Below, piece by piece: positions 1 through 7,645 of a stretch of 17,404 nt of DNA. Every line of letters begins with the position of its first letter. The stretch's first letter is position 1. The stretch is taken from assembly GCA_023429365.1 (NCBI GenBank), contig JAEYVW010000363.1, positions 1-17,404 on the forward strand. Reading direction: 5' to 3'. Below the pieces are notes generated by a model. That model was not told where the DNA came from. It did not search any database and saw only the letters and a program-made list of their open reading frames with translations. Origin of the DNA: Bacteroidota bacterium (GTDB lineage: Bacteria; Bacteroidota; Bacteroidia; Chitinophagales; Chitinophagaceae). The position numbers were made by a program, and so were the translations under genes.

Positions 1-293
1 TAATGGAAGACAATTTTTGCTTCAACCTCAAACTGGAAGAGTACGCGGTATTGACTCACCGAAGCCTGTCAGCATTCAAAAGGGATTTTCAAAAGCAGTT
101 CAAAAGCACGCCAGGCAAATGGCTCATGGAAAAAAGACTCAACCATGCCATGCACCTGCTTACCAATAGCGACACCTCAGTAAGCCAGGCCGCCTTTGAA
201 AGCGGTTTTGAAAGCCCCTCACATTTTAGCCGGTCTTTTCGCAGGCACTTTGGAGTACCACCCGCTGCCGCACGTCAAAAAATTTCGGCCTGA
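1..293 (+). CDS. AraC family transcriptional regulator, C-terminal part (cut by window edge)
   Basis: The visible 96 residues make up almost exactly an AraC/XylS DNA-binding domain with two helix-turn-helix units. The first contains the RSLSAFKRDFQKQF segment. The second contains VSQAAFESGFESPSHFSRSFRRHFG, split here as VSQAAFESGFES and PSHFSRSFRRHFG, the usual family signature. The frame is open to the left edge: the bases before the first visible ATG read NTA, which cannot be a stop. That ATG is therefore probably internal, and the N-terminal effector-sensing domain lies outside the window. Known AraC proteins bind DNA as activators with this domain. The gene ends 100 bases before the methyltransferase gene on the same strand, so it may regulate that gene, but this is only inferred from position. 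The ligand cannot be judged. Confidence 0.9.
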   Translation, partial: MEDNFCFNLKLEEYAVLTHRSLSAFKRDFQKQFKSTPGKWLMEKRLNHAMHLLTNSDTSVSQAAFESGFESPSHFSRSFRRHFGVPPAAARQKISA

Positions 294-349
294 ACTTTTT
301 AGTCAAATCTCTGGACTTTGAAGCAATGTGCTCTGCCCTGGTTGGATAT

Positions 350-358
350 TAGTTTTGC
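350..358 (+). promoter_or_regulatory. Bacteroidota-type -7 element upstream of the methyltransferase gene
   Basis: TAGTTTTGC matches the Bacteroidota -7 consensus TAnnTTTGC exactly. It lies 35 bases before the methyltransferase start. I see no convincing TTTG -33 element at the expected distance; the nearest TTTG (317-320) is about 29 bases away, which is too far. Confidence 0.5.
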
Positions 359-393
359 ATAGTTAATCATTCAAACATTAAACCTTATCAACA

Positions 394-1176
394 ATGAGCA
401 CAAAACAAATCCAGGGAAAACTATGGAGCATTGCCCCGGAGTATTGGGCGAGGTATTTCGAAGCATACTTTGCCCCGATGTACAAAAAAGTATTGACACA
501 ATTAAAGTTAACCCGTGACACTTTATTACTCGACGCTGGTTGCGGTGCCGGACTTTTCAGTTATATGGCTATAGGGCAGGGTGCCCAGGTCATAGGTGTT
601 GACGCGGCGCCAGGTTTGCTGCAGGTAGCCCGCGATCGGAATCCCGACAACAACTTTCTCGAAGAGGACCTTGAAGCTTTGCCTTTTGCCGACAATAGCT
701 TTGACGTGGTCACTGGTTTTAATTCCTTTCAGTATGCTGGTGACTTTACCAGGGCACTGGCGGAAGCGCGAAGGGTATTGAAACCAAAAGGCCGTCTTGT
801 GATCGGCATCTGGGATAAGCCCGAGTTTAGTGAAGCAACCGAGGTCCTGAAAGCGATCGGCACCCTATTGCCGCCGTCGCCACCCGGTACACCCGGACCA
901 TTTGCCCTTTCAGAGGATGGCCGTATGGAATCCATTATTGAAAGTATTGGTTTGAAACTACTTTACAAATCGAAAGTGGATTGCCCTATCCTGTATGAAA
1001 AACTTAGCGATGGTGTGAAAAGCTTTATGGGTACCGGCCCCGCGGCAGCTGCCTGCAACGTGAACGAAGAAAGGCACGTTAAAGACACAATCGCCTTTGC
1101 ACTTCAGCCATTCAAGCTCGCCGGGGACATGTATCACCTGCAAAACCGGTTCCTGGTGTTTATTGCAGAAAAATAA
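394..1176 (+). CDS. Class I SAM-dependent methyltransferase (Methyltransf_11 type)
   Basis: This 260-residue protein has a standard Rossmann-fold methyltransferase core. Motif I is LLDAGCGAGLF (residues 45-55). An acidic residue, D70, ends strand 2 (VIGVD). EEDLEALPF (90-98) is the usual motif before strand 4, and the segment RRVLKPKGRLVIGIW (126-140) is the post-motif helix and strand found in UbiE/Methyltransf_11 proteins. The protein should be a soluble cytoplasmic enzyme that transfers a methyl group from S-adenosylmethionine to a small molecule. The C-terminal 110 residues do not match a substrate-specific subfamily I recognise, so the substrate is unknown. A good -7 element precedes it. 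The next gene starts 38 bases downstream on the same strand, so co-transcription is possible. Confidence 0.9.
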   Translation: MSTKQIQGKLWSIAPEYWARYFEAYFAPMYKKVLTQLKLTRDTLLLDAGCGAGLFSYMAIGQGAQVIGVDAAPGLLQVARDRNPDNNFLEEDLEALPFADNSFDVVTGFNSFQYAGDFTRALAEARRVLKPKGRLVIGIWDKPEFSEATEVLKAIGTLLPPSPPGTPGPFALSEDGRMESIIESIGLKLLYKSKVDCPILYEKLSDGVKSFMGTGPAAAACNVNEERHVKDTIAFALQPFKLAGDMYHLQNRFLVFIAEK

Positions 1177-1214
1177 TCCAGAACCTATTTTCTATTAACT
1201 ATTAAACCTAAAAA

Positions 1215-2516
1215 ATGAAAAAGATATTTTTTCTAACAGGCATGGTTATGCTCATGCTTACCGCATGTCACAAAAACTACCCGGGCTATCCTGGTCCACT
1301 AAAAAGCGACTCCAAATTACTTACCGGATGGATAGGCCTTCACCTGCAATTGATACGGAATACAACCGGTGTAACGCATATTGCTTATTCAAGGCATTTT
1401 TCTTACACAGGTGTAGCTTTGTATGAATCCTTGGTCGGTGGAATGCCGGGATATAAAAGCATCGCGTCAAAGCTGAACGGTAACCTGGTGGTACCCGTTG
1501 AACCAAAGGGTGTCAAAATATTTCACCCTGCTTCTGCAAATGCCGCTATTGCCACAATGCTTAGGTTCTTTTATAATACAAATGTCAACAATGTCGAAGC
1601 GGTTGATTCTTTGGAACAGGCCTATTTTACAGCTTTTGAAGAAACGGTAGGTGGTAAGTTCGATCTCGACGCTTCCGTAGAATATGGTAAAAGCATCGCA
1701 GCTTCCGTAATTGAATGGAGTAAACAGGATGGAGCCAGCCAGGCCAATACGGCTTATACCCCACTGGGTGAAGGATACTGGAAGCCTACACCCAATGGTT
1801 TTGCAGGCGCCAATATGCCGGGATGGGGAAACAACCGCCTATTGGTTGCAGGCAGTAATACAGGTGCGATGCCTGGGGGACTTATCCCATTTTCGAAAGA
1901 GCCCGGGGCTGGTTTTTATCAAATGGTAAAAGAAGTGTTGGACGTTAGCAAAGTACTTACCACGGATCAAAAGGCGATCGCATTATTCTGGGATGATGCG
2001 CCAAATGGACAGTATGTATCTGTTTTCGGTCATTGGTTTAGTGTATTAAAACAGGTATTGGAAAAGGAGAAAACTTCTTTGCCGGATGGGGCAGTAGCTT
2101 ACCTGCGCCTGGGTGTTGCGATGAACGACGCGACGATCAGTTGCTGGCAGGCAAAATACCAGTATCACACCATCAGGCCGGTGACGTATATCCGAAAATA
2201 TATGGGTGAGACAGAATGGTCGTCGTTGATCTCAACGCCACCGCACCCTGAGTACGTGTCTGCACATTCTACCATTTCCGCATCGGGTGTGTATGCGTTA
2301 GAATCGGTTTTCGGGAATAATTACTCATTTTCCGATCATACATACGACGGCATTGGAATGAGTACACGGAGTTTCAACAGTTTTGATCATGCAGCGAAAG
2401 AAGCGGGGCAGTCGAGGTTTTATGCGGGGATACACTACCAGCCTTCCATAGAAGCCGGGTATACACAGGGAAGAAAGGTTGGCGCGAATGTGGTCAGCCG
2501 GTTGCGTACCAGGTAA
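1215..2516 (+). CDS. Vanadium haloperoxidase / PAP2-superfamily lipoprotein
   Basis: The 433-residue protein begins with a lipoprotein signal peptide: basic MKK, a hydrophobic stretch, then lipobox LTAC with acylated Cys18. It should sit in a membrane facing the periplasm or the cell surface. The C-terminal half has the three-part active site shared by vanadium haloperoxidases and class A acid phosphatases: K314-x6-R321-P, S349-A-H351 (in PEYVSAH) and S400-R401-x5-H407. These residues bind vanadate or phosphate. The acid phosphatase Asp four residues after the last His is replaced by Ser411 (HYQPS), so phosphatase and haloperoxidase activity cannot be told apart by eye. Many Bacteroidota carry such lipoproteins with no proven substrate. 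It lies 38 bases after the methyltransferase gene and ahead of a terminator hairpin. Confidence 0.88.
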   Translation: MKKIFFLTGMVMLMLTACHKNYPGYPGPLKSDSKLLTGWIGLHLQLIRNTTGVTHIAYSRHFSYTGVALYESLVGGMPGYKSIASKLNGNLVVPVEPKGVKIFHPASANAAIATMLRFFYNTNVNNVEAVDSLEQAYFTAFEETVGGKFDLDASVEYGKSIAASVIEWSKQDGASQANTAYTPLGEGYWKPTPNGFAGANMPGWGNNRLLVAGSNTGAMPGGLIPFSKEPGAGFYQMVKEVLDVSKVLTTDQKAIALFWDDAPNGQYVSVFGHWFSVLKQVLEKEKTSLPDGAVAYLRLGVAMNDATISCWQAKYQYHTIRPVTYIRKYMGETEWSSLISTPPHPEYVSAHSTISASGVYALESVFGNNYSFSDHTYDGIGMSTRSFNSFDHAAKEAGQSRFYAGIHYQPSIEAGYTQGRKVGANVVSRLRTR

Positions 2517-2597
2517 ACGTTTTTGAAGATTCATAAGCAGGACGGTTCAAAGTCACAATAGCAAGTAACGGGATCTAAATTGGTGACGCATGAGAAC

Positions 2598-2630
2598 GAT
2601 CCCGGTTTGCCGCCGGGATCATTTCTGTTC
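2598..2630 (+). terminator. Rho-independent-type terminator after the haloperoxidase-like gene
   Basis: GATCCCGG (2598-2605) pairs perfectly with CCGGGATC (2613-2620) around a 7-base loop. The stem is followed by a T-rich stretch (ATTTCTGTTC). The GC-rich 8-base-pair stem plus T-rich tail fits an intrinsic terminator, although the T run is not continuous. It lies about 80 bases after the stop codon. The rest of the 228-base gap to the next gene holds only a weak -7-like TTAATTTG near 2684. Confidence 0.65.
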
Positions 2631-2744
2631 ATCAGGTGATCTCCACTAATCAAAACTTTATTTCTGTTAGTTGGCTATTCGTATTAATTTGTCGATCAGG
2701 ATTTGAGGGAGTTGTTAAGGGTCTAACTCGGAAAATTTAAGTTC

Positions 2745-4196
2745 ATGAATTGGTGGCTGATCGTTGAGATCGCATATCTCATCATTTTGGTACTGGTATG
2801 CCTGAAGGTTATTTATGATACCCGCAGTCATGTCAAAACACTGGCCTACCTGCTTCTTGTCATCTTTGTCCCGGTTTTCGGCATCATCTTTTATTTTTCT
2901 TTCGGAATCAATTATCGCAAGCATAAGTTGTATAGTAAGAAGTTAGTGGATGACGTTCAGCTTGCATCTAAACTGGAGGAGGATATTTTCCGGAAATCGA
3001 AACAAACACTTGAAACCAGCGGACCGGCGGTACAGACAAATAAGGAACTGGCGGTATTCCTGCTTTCAAGCGGGCTGAGTACCCTGAGTTCGGGAAATAA
3101 GGTTAAGCTGTTGATCAATGGTGAACAAAAGTTTGCTGAGGTGCTGGAAGCTCTTCGAAATGCAAAGCACCATATTCACCTGGAGTATTACATTTTTGAA
3201 GAAGGCGGCATTGGAAGGGAAATAGAGGAAATATTAATGGAAAAAGCCGCACAGGGAGTGAAGGTGAGATTTATCTATGATGATTTTGGGAGCCGCTCAA
3301 TACGGCGCAATATTGCGAAACGGCTCAATAACGCCGGCGTGGAAGCATTACCATTTTACAAAATTATGTTCCTGGTATTAGCTAACCGGCTCAACTACCG
3401 CAATCACCGCAAAATTATCATAGTCGATGGCGCTGTTGCTTTTGTAGGTGGCATCAATGTGGCAGATCGTTATCTCAACAATGGGAAGAACAAGCTTTTC
3501 TGGCGGGATACCCATTTACGGATCGACGGACCAGGGGTGCATTACCTGCAGTACCTGTTTCTTTGCGACTGGAATTTTTGTACTCATGACAGCGTCTATC
3601 GCGACCGGAACCTGTTTCCGCACACAGCCTCTATTACAAAACCGGATAATAAGGTAGTGCAGATAGCAGCCAGCGGACCCGATTCAGACGTGCCGACGAT
3701 TCTTTTTTCTTTGATCCAGGCCATCAACCTGGCAACAAAGGAGATACTGATCACAACGCCGTACTTTATGCCGGGTGATACGATGATGAACGCGCTGGTA
3801 ATAGCCTCCATGAGCGGTGTAAAGGTGAAGATGCTGGTACCGGGAATTTCTGACTCCGCCTTTATTGATATCGCGTCGCGTTCACACTTTGAAGATCTGT
3901 TGCGGGCAGGGGTAGAGATCTATTTTTACCGGAAAGGATTTGTGCATGCCAAAACTATGGTTGCTGACCGCAAACTTGCTATTGTTGGTACGGCAAATAT
4001 GGATAGTCGCAGTTTTGAATTGAACTTTGAAGTCAATGCAATTGTTTATGATGAGGAAACAGCCGCGCAGCTGGCAGATGTTTTTGAAGCTGATTTACGG
4101 GATTCGGAAATGATCGACGCTGTGGGCTGGCATGATCGGCCAGTATACAAAGTATTGGTGGAGAAAGTGGCCCGGTTGGTTTCGCCATTGTTATGA
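2745..4196 (+). CDS. cls: Cardiolipin synthase (two-HKD phospholipase D family)
   Basis: This 483-residue enzyme has two N-terminal membrane segments (about 3-24 and 31-54, PLDc_N type) followed by two phospholipase D domains. The HKD motifs are complete: H221-x-K223-x4-D228 with GG-INVADRY after it, and H401-x-K403-x4-D408 with GTANMDSRS after it. Bacterial enzymes of this build join two phosphatidylglycerol molecules into cardiolipin and glycerol at the inner membrane. Length and layout match the ClsA family. It stands alone between the upstream terminator and a 96-base gap, on the same strand as its neighbours. The start at 2745 gives the expected MNWWLIV membrane start. Exact phospholipid substrates cannot be told from sequence. 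Confidence 0.95.
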   Translation: MNWWLIVEIAYLIILVLVCLKVIYDTRSHVKTLAYLLLVIFVPVFGIIFYFSFGINYRKHKLYSKKLVDDVQLASKLEEDIFRKSKQTLETSGPAVQTNKELAVFLLSSGLSTLSSGNKVKLLINGEQKFAEVLEALRNAKHHIHLEYYIFEEGGIGREIEEILMEKAAQGVKVRFIYDDFGSRSIRRNIAKRLNNAGVEALPFYKIMFLVLANRLNYRNHRKIIIVDGAVAFVGGINVADRYLNNGKNKLFWRDTHLRIDGPGVHYLQYLFLCDWNFCTHDSVYRDRNLFPHTASITKPDNKVVQIAASGPDSDVPTILFSLIQAINLATKEILITTPYFMPGDTMMNALVIASMSGVKVKMLVPGISDSAFIDIASRSHFEDLLRAGVEIYFYRKGFVHAKTMVADRKLAIVGTANMDSRSFELNFEVNAIVYDEETAAQLADVFEADLRDSEMIDAVGWHDRPVYKVLVEKVARLVSPLL

Positions 4197-4212
4197 TCAG
4201 ATTTGCTTTTAT

Positions 4213-4230
4213 CATAACGTGATTGTTATG
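4213..4230. other. Inverted repeat between cls and the NADH dehydrogenase gene
   Basis: CATAAC and GTTATG form a perfect 6-base inverted repeat around 6 bases (GTGATT). It starts 17 bases after the cls stop codon, and the following bases are A-rich rather than T-rich. It could be a weak terminator or an operator palindrome; neither is supported strongly. Confidence 0.3.
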
Positions 4231-4256
4231 TTAAAAAACAAAAGGCTTTGGATGAC

Positions 4257-4264
4257 TAACTTTG
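4257..4264 (+). promoter_or_regulatory. Candidate -7 element upstream of the NADH dehydrogenase gene
   Basis: TAACTTTG matches TAnnTTTG exactly and lies 28 bases before the first ATG of the downstream gene. No clear -33 TTTG is seen at 17-23 bases upstream. Confidence 0.4.
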
Positions 4265-4292
4265 GACTGTAAGAGACTGGATATTATCTCCA

Positions 4293-5618
4293 ATGAACAT
4301 GAAACGGGATAGTCGTAGCATCATAAATAGCAAGAGTATGGACAATAACGTAAAGAAAGTGGTTGTGGTTGGAGGAGGATTCGCTGGCATCAACCTGATC
4401 AAGAAGCTACATCGCGACAAGCGTTTTCACATCACCCTGGTAGACCGGAATAATTATCATTTTTTTCCACCCCTGCTTTACCAGGTGTCGACCTCATTCA
4501 TCGAACCGTCCAATATCAGTTATCCGTTCCGAAGATTATTCCAGCAAAAGGATAACCTCCGTTTTCACATGGGATCGCTTTTAAATGTGAAGCCTGCTGA
4601 AAACACTATTGAGACGGACACAGGTGTGCTGCATTATGATTACCTGGTGATTGCCATGGGGACGGATTCCAACTATTTCGGGATGGAAAACGTAAAGAAG
4701 AATGCGTTGCCGATGAAGACAATCGATGAAGCCCTGAATCTTCGGAATCATTTACTGTTGACCATGGAGAAGGCGGTGAGGGCAAAAAGCGTTGAGGAAA
4801 AAAGCCGGTTATTGAATATCGTTATCGCGGGTGGGGGACCTACAGGTGTGGAACTGGCGGGTATGTTGGGCGAGCTGGGTCGTTCCATCGCCGAAAAGGA
4901 ATATCCCGAGATCAGGAATTTTGGAACACATATTTACCTGGTTGATGCCGGACCGGTATTGTTGGCACCGATGAGCAAAAAGGCGCAGGAGGAGGCAAAA
5001 AAAGTGTTGAGCAAGCTGGGTGTGAATATTATTTTAGGTAAAGCGGTGAAAGATTATTCAGATGGACAGGTTTTGTTGGCGGATGGTACGATGATCCAAA
5101 CCGGTACGCTGATATGGGCTTCGGGGGTGGTGTCACGCGAGGTTCCTGGCTTGCCGGATGAAGCGATTGGCCGTGGTCGCAGGATCATTGTAAATGAGGT
5201 CAATCGAGTGAAAGGTAGTTCCAATATTTTCGCCCTCGGGGATATTAGTTACCAGGATACCGATCCTGCTTTTCCAAATGGTCATCCTCAATTAGCGCAG
5301 GTAGCTATTCAGCATGGGACACTACTGGCAAAGAATCTAAAAAAGGAGGCTGATAATTTGGGAATGCAGCCATTTAGGTATAAAGACAAAGGTAGTATGG
5401 CCATTATCGCTAAGTATAAAGCTGTGGCCGACCTGCCAAAAGTTTCTTTTAAAGGATTTTTTGCCTGGCTGATCTGGCTATTTATTCACCTGATCCCACT
5501 GGTCGGTTTTCGGAATAAGCTCAAGCTGGCATTTAACTGGCTATGGTCATTTATTACCAACGATCCAACTTTGAGACTGATCATTCGTCCGCGGCAAAAT
5601 AATCCACCTGTTAAATAA
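4293..5618 (+). CDS. ndh: Type II NADH dehydrogenase (NDH-2), NADH:quinone oxidoreductase
   Basis: The 441-residue flavoprotein oxidises NADH and reduces membrane quinone without pumping protons. Two dinucleotide folds are visible: the FAD site VVVGGGFAG (24-32) and the NAD site IAGGGPTGVELAG (178-190). ALGD (314-317) contacts FAD. PQLAQVAIQHG (332-342) corresponds to the AQxAxQ quinone-site segment of NDH-2. The C-terminus has a hydrophobic, aromatic stretch (about 389-406, FFAWLIWLFIHLIPLVG) and further hydrophobic segments that should attach it to the inner membrane. The first ATG gives a 15-residue extension before MDNNVKK; an alternative start at 4338 would match the usual NDH-2 length better. 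The 40-base gap to the Crp/Fnr gene suggests a link between respiration and that regulator, but this is inference. Confidence 0.93.
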   Translation: MNMKRDSRSIINSKSMDNNVKKVVVVGGGFAGINLIKKLHRDKRFHITLVDRNNYHFFPPLLYQVSTSFIEPSNISYPFRRLFQQKDNLRFHMGSLLNVKPAENTIETDTGVLHYDYLVIAMGTDSNYFGMENVKKNALPMKTIDEALNLRNHLLLTMEKAVRAKSVEEKSRLLNIVIAGGGPTGVELAGMLGELGRSIAEKEYPEIRNFGTHIYLVDAGPVLLAPMSKKAQEEAKKVLSKLGVNIILGKAVKDYSDGQVLLADGTMIQTGTLIWASGVVSREVPGLPDEAIGRGRRIIVNEVNRVKGSSNIFALGDISYQDTDPAFPNGHPQLAQVAIQHGTLLAKNLKKEADNLGMQPFRYKDKGSMAIIAKYKAVADLPKVSFKGFFAWLIWLFIHLIPLVGFRNKLKLAFNWLWSFITNDPTLRLIIRPRQNNPPVK

Positions 5619-5658
5619 GATTGTGGTATTTTGGTGAAACAATATTCTAAATTGTAGA

Positions 5659-6240
5659 ATGCTTTACGAATTATTTTTTCGCCAGATGAATGAGAAAGTC
5701 GGCCTCACTAAAGAGGAGGAGGAAATCATCCGGACTTATCTTACCCCTAAGAAAATAAGGAAGAAGCAATTTTTGTTGCAGGAGGGCGATGTTTGCAGGC
5801 ATATTGCATTTGTTGAAAAAGGTATGCTGCGCTCTTATACCATCGGGGAGAAGGGGACAGAGCGAATTATACAGTTTGCCATGGAGGGTTGGACCATTTC
5901 TGATCTGTATAGTTTTTTGACGAGTGAGCCCGCAACCTACGCGATCGAAGCCATCGAGGACAGTGAACTTGTTTTGATCAGTCAGCAGGCGAATACGGAG
6001 TTATTGGAAAAGCTGCCCCGTTATGAAACTTATATGCGGATATTGCTTACCAATGCTTATATAGCGCTTCAAAGAAGAATAAATTCAGTTATCAGTAATA
6101 CACCAGAAGAACGTTATAATACTTTTACTGCCCTGTATCCAGAGATTGTGCGGCGTGTTCCCCAACACATGATCGCTGCATTTATGGGTTTAACTCCGGA
6201 AACTCTAAGCCGTGTAAGGAGTAAAAAATCACGTAGATAG
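5659..6240 (+). CDS. Crp/Fnr family transcriptional regulator
   Basis: This 193-residue protein has an N-terminal cyclic-nucleotide-binding-type beta-roll (about 25-110, with LLQEGDVCRHIAFVEKGMLRSY), a dimer helix (about 120-145) and a C-terminal helix-turn-helix (about 168-188). The recognition helix reads TPETLSRVR, so E181, S184 and R185 match the E-x-x-S-R pattern that FNR uses to read TTGA half-sites. Only one cysteine (C46) is present, so an FNR-type 4Fe-4S oxygen sensor is not possible. The usual cAMP-binding arginine/serine motif is not evident, so the signal is unknown. The protein is short but typical of Bacteroidota members. A near-consensus -7 (TATTTTGG, near 5627) is weak. It probably acts on the palindrome just downstream. 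Confidence 0.92.
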   Translation: MLYELFFRQMNEKVGLTKEEEEIIRTYLTPKKIRKKQFLLQEGDVCRHIAFVEKGMLRSYTIGEKGTERIIQFAMEGWTISDLYSFLTSEPATYAIEAIEDSELVLISQQANTELLEKLPRYETYMRILLTNAYIALQRRINSVISNTPEERYNTFTALYPEIVRRVPQHMIAAFMGLTPETLSRVRSKKSRR

Positions 6241-6253
6241 CAGGTGGTATTTC

Positions 6254-6269
6254 ATTGACTTTTGTCAAT
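6254..6269. promoter_or_regulatory. Candidate Crp/Fnr-type operator palindrome
   Basis: ATTGACTTTTGTCAAT is a perfect 16-base palindrome: 6-base arms around TTTT. The TTGA and TCAA cores with this spacing match the FNR-type half-site layout TTGAT-N4-ATCAA. It lies 14 bases after the Crp/Fnr stop codon and is centred about 54 bases before the -7 element of the next gene. That puts it roughly 65 bases before a likely transcription start, a distance compatible with class I activation. Binding is inferred. Confidence 0.55.
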
Positions 6270-6314
6270 ACATTTTCTTGCTTTTAGGCAATGGTAGAGG
6301 GCACCTCATGAAGG

Positions 6315-6323
6315 TAGCTTTGC
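6315..6323 (+). promoter_or_regulatory. Bacteroidota-type -7 element for the oxidoreductase-YceI-DoxX-dioxygenase run
   Basis: TAGCTTTGC matches TAnnTTTGC exactly and lies 18 bases before the start codon at 6342. A -33 TTTG at standard spacing is missing, which fits a promoter needing an activator; the palindrome at 6254-6269 may supply that site. Confidence 0.55.
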
Positions 6324-6341
6324 ATTACTAAACGAATAGTT

Positions 6342-7004
6342 ATGCAAACAAAGCAATCCATCGCAATACTTGGCGCCACGGGCAATATGGGTTCCGCCTT
6401 AGCCAAAAGCCTTGCTAAAGGCAATTACCGGCTACTTCTCAAGAGTAGTAATCCAAGAAAACTCCAGGCGTTGGTGAGGGAAATAAAATCGTCAAACCCA
6501 GGTGCCGACCTGGAAGCTGTCGACTGTCCGACAAACGCATGTTGGGAAGCAGATATCATCATTCCTGCTATTCCTTATGAAGCACAGAAAGAAGTAGCGG
6601 CGAAGATCAGGGAGTTTGCCAATCAGAAAATAGTAGTAAGTATCGCAAACCCGTTAAATGCAACCTATAACGGCCTGGTTACTGATCCTGGTACCAGCGC
6701 CGCGGAAGAACTCCAGAAACTGCTGCCACATTCCAAAGTGATCAAAGCTTTTAATACAACATTTGCCGCCGATTTTGCTCAGCCTGTTATCGATGGCAAA
6801 CAGGTTGATGGTTTTGTGGCCGGGAATGATCCGCAATCGTTGGAAACGGTAAGTGAACTGGTTAGAGCTGCAGGCTTCAATCCAATTGTCGCCGGTGATC
6901 TTAAAGCCAGCAGAACGCTTGAAAATATGCAGCTTTTCCTGATCCAGCTGACGTTGAAGTATGATTATAACTGGTTGGCAGGTTGGAAAATATTACACAA
7001 TTAA
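6342..7004 (+). CDS. NAD(P)-binding oxidoreductase, F420/NADP reductase-like
   Basis: The 220-residue protein starts with a Rossmann fold, IAILGATGNMGSALAKSLA, with the glycine motif G11-A-T-G-N-M-G17. Further on it has SIANPL (100-105) and KAFNT (135-139), segments that match the NADP oxidoreductase coenzyme-F420-dependent family (Pfam F420_oxidored). Many bacterial members of this family do not use F420 and have unknown substrates; Bacteroidota generally do not make F420, so a role with NADP(H) is more likely. It is cytoplasmic, and is the first gene of a closely spaced run: the YceI gene starts 26 bases later. The upstream palindrome and -7 element suggest control by the adjacent Crp/Fnr protein. 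Confidence 0.85.
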   Translation: MQTKQSIAILGATGNMGSALAKSLAKGNYRLLLKSSNPRKLQALVREIKSSNPGADLEAVDCPTNACWEADIIIPAIPYEAQKEVAAKIREFANQKIVVSIANPLNATYNGLVTDPGTSAAEELQKLLPHSKVIKAFNTTFAADFAQPVIDGKQVDGFVAGNDPQSLETVSELVRAAGFNPIVAGDLKASRTLENMQLFLIQLTLKYDYNWLAGWKILHN

Positions 7005-7030
7005 AAATAAAAAAAGGTAAAACGACAATT

Positions 7031-7603
7031 ATGAAAAAAGTATCAATTCTAGGTTTATTGGTGGTAATAATGGCCGCCTTTACAACACTAAACAATGTAT
7101 GGAAAAATGATGTACCGCATTCCCAGCTGGGTTTCACAGTTAAGCACCTGGGTATCTCAGATGTATCAGGTACGTTCAATGATTTTGATGTATCCGTAAA
7201 ATCAGTAAATCCAGATTTCAGCGACGCTGTATTTGAGCTGACAGCCAAAGTAGCTTCTATTGACACAAGAGTGGAGGCACGTGACGAGCACCTGAAAAGC
7301 GCTGATTTCTTCGATGCCGAGAAGTATCCGCTGATCACGTTTAAGAGTAACGCGATCGAGAAGGCAGGTGATAGCAAGTATAAACTTACCGGTGATCTGA
7401 CTATGCATGGCGTCACCAAACAGGTAACCATGGACCTTGTACATACTGGCAAGGTGGAAAATCAAATGGCTAAAAAACAGGTTGCAGGATTCCAGTTGAC
7501 AGGCGTGTTGAAGCGCTCAGATTTCGGTGTTGGAGCTAAATTCCCGGCGCCCATGATCAGTGACGAAGTTCGCATCAAGGCCGATGGTGAATTTATGCAA
7601 TAA
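7031..7603 (+). CDS. YceI family secreted lipid/isoprenoid-binding protein
   Basis: Starting at 7031, the 190-residue product opens with a signal peptide (MKKVSILGLLVVIMAAF) and continues with the YceI lipocalin-like fold. Visible family marks are HSQLGFTVKHLGISDVSGTF (30-49), the segment around HLKSADFFDAEKYPLITFKS (87-106), LTGDLTMHGVTKQVTMDL (119-136) and KRSDFGVGAK (161-170). YceI proteins bind polyisoprenoids such as quinones in the periplasm; TT1927b and E. coli YceI are the family models. An upstream TTG at 6983 would lengthen the frame but overlaps the previous gene and destroys the signal peptide, so it is rejected. An A-rich stretch with AAGG (7013-7018) precedes the chosen start. 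It probably belongs to the same operon as its neighbours. Confidence 0.92.
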   Translation: MKKVSILGLLVVIMAAFTTLNNVWKNDVPHSQLGFTVKHLGISDVSGTFNDFDVSVKSVNPDFSDAVFELTAKVASIDTRVEARDEHLKSADFFDAEKYPLITFKSNAIEKAGDSKYKLTGDLTMHGVTKQVTMDLVHTGKVENQMAKKQVAGFQLTGVLKRSDFGVGAKFPAPMISDEVRIKADGEFMQ

Positions 7604-7645
7604 GCCATTCATTCAAAAAACTAAAACGAAAATCAAGAAAAAACC

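Noticed and set aside
6278..6291. TTGC-N6-GCAA as a second regulator half-site
   Set aside because: The arms are only 4 bases and the spacing differs from the main palindrome.
6983..7030. Upstream TTG start extending the YceI gene
   Set aside because: It overlaps the preceding gene, and the ATG at 7031 gives a clean signal peptide.
6901..7452. Long minus-strand open frame opposite the YceI gene
   Set aside because: It is antisense to a well-supported coding sequence and shows no recognisable domain.
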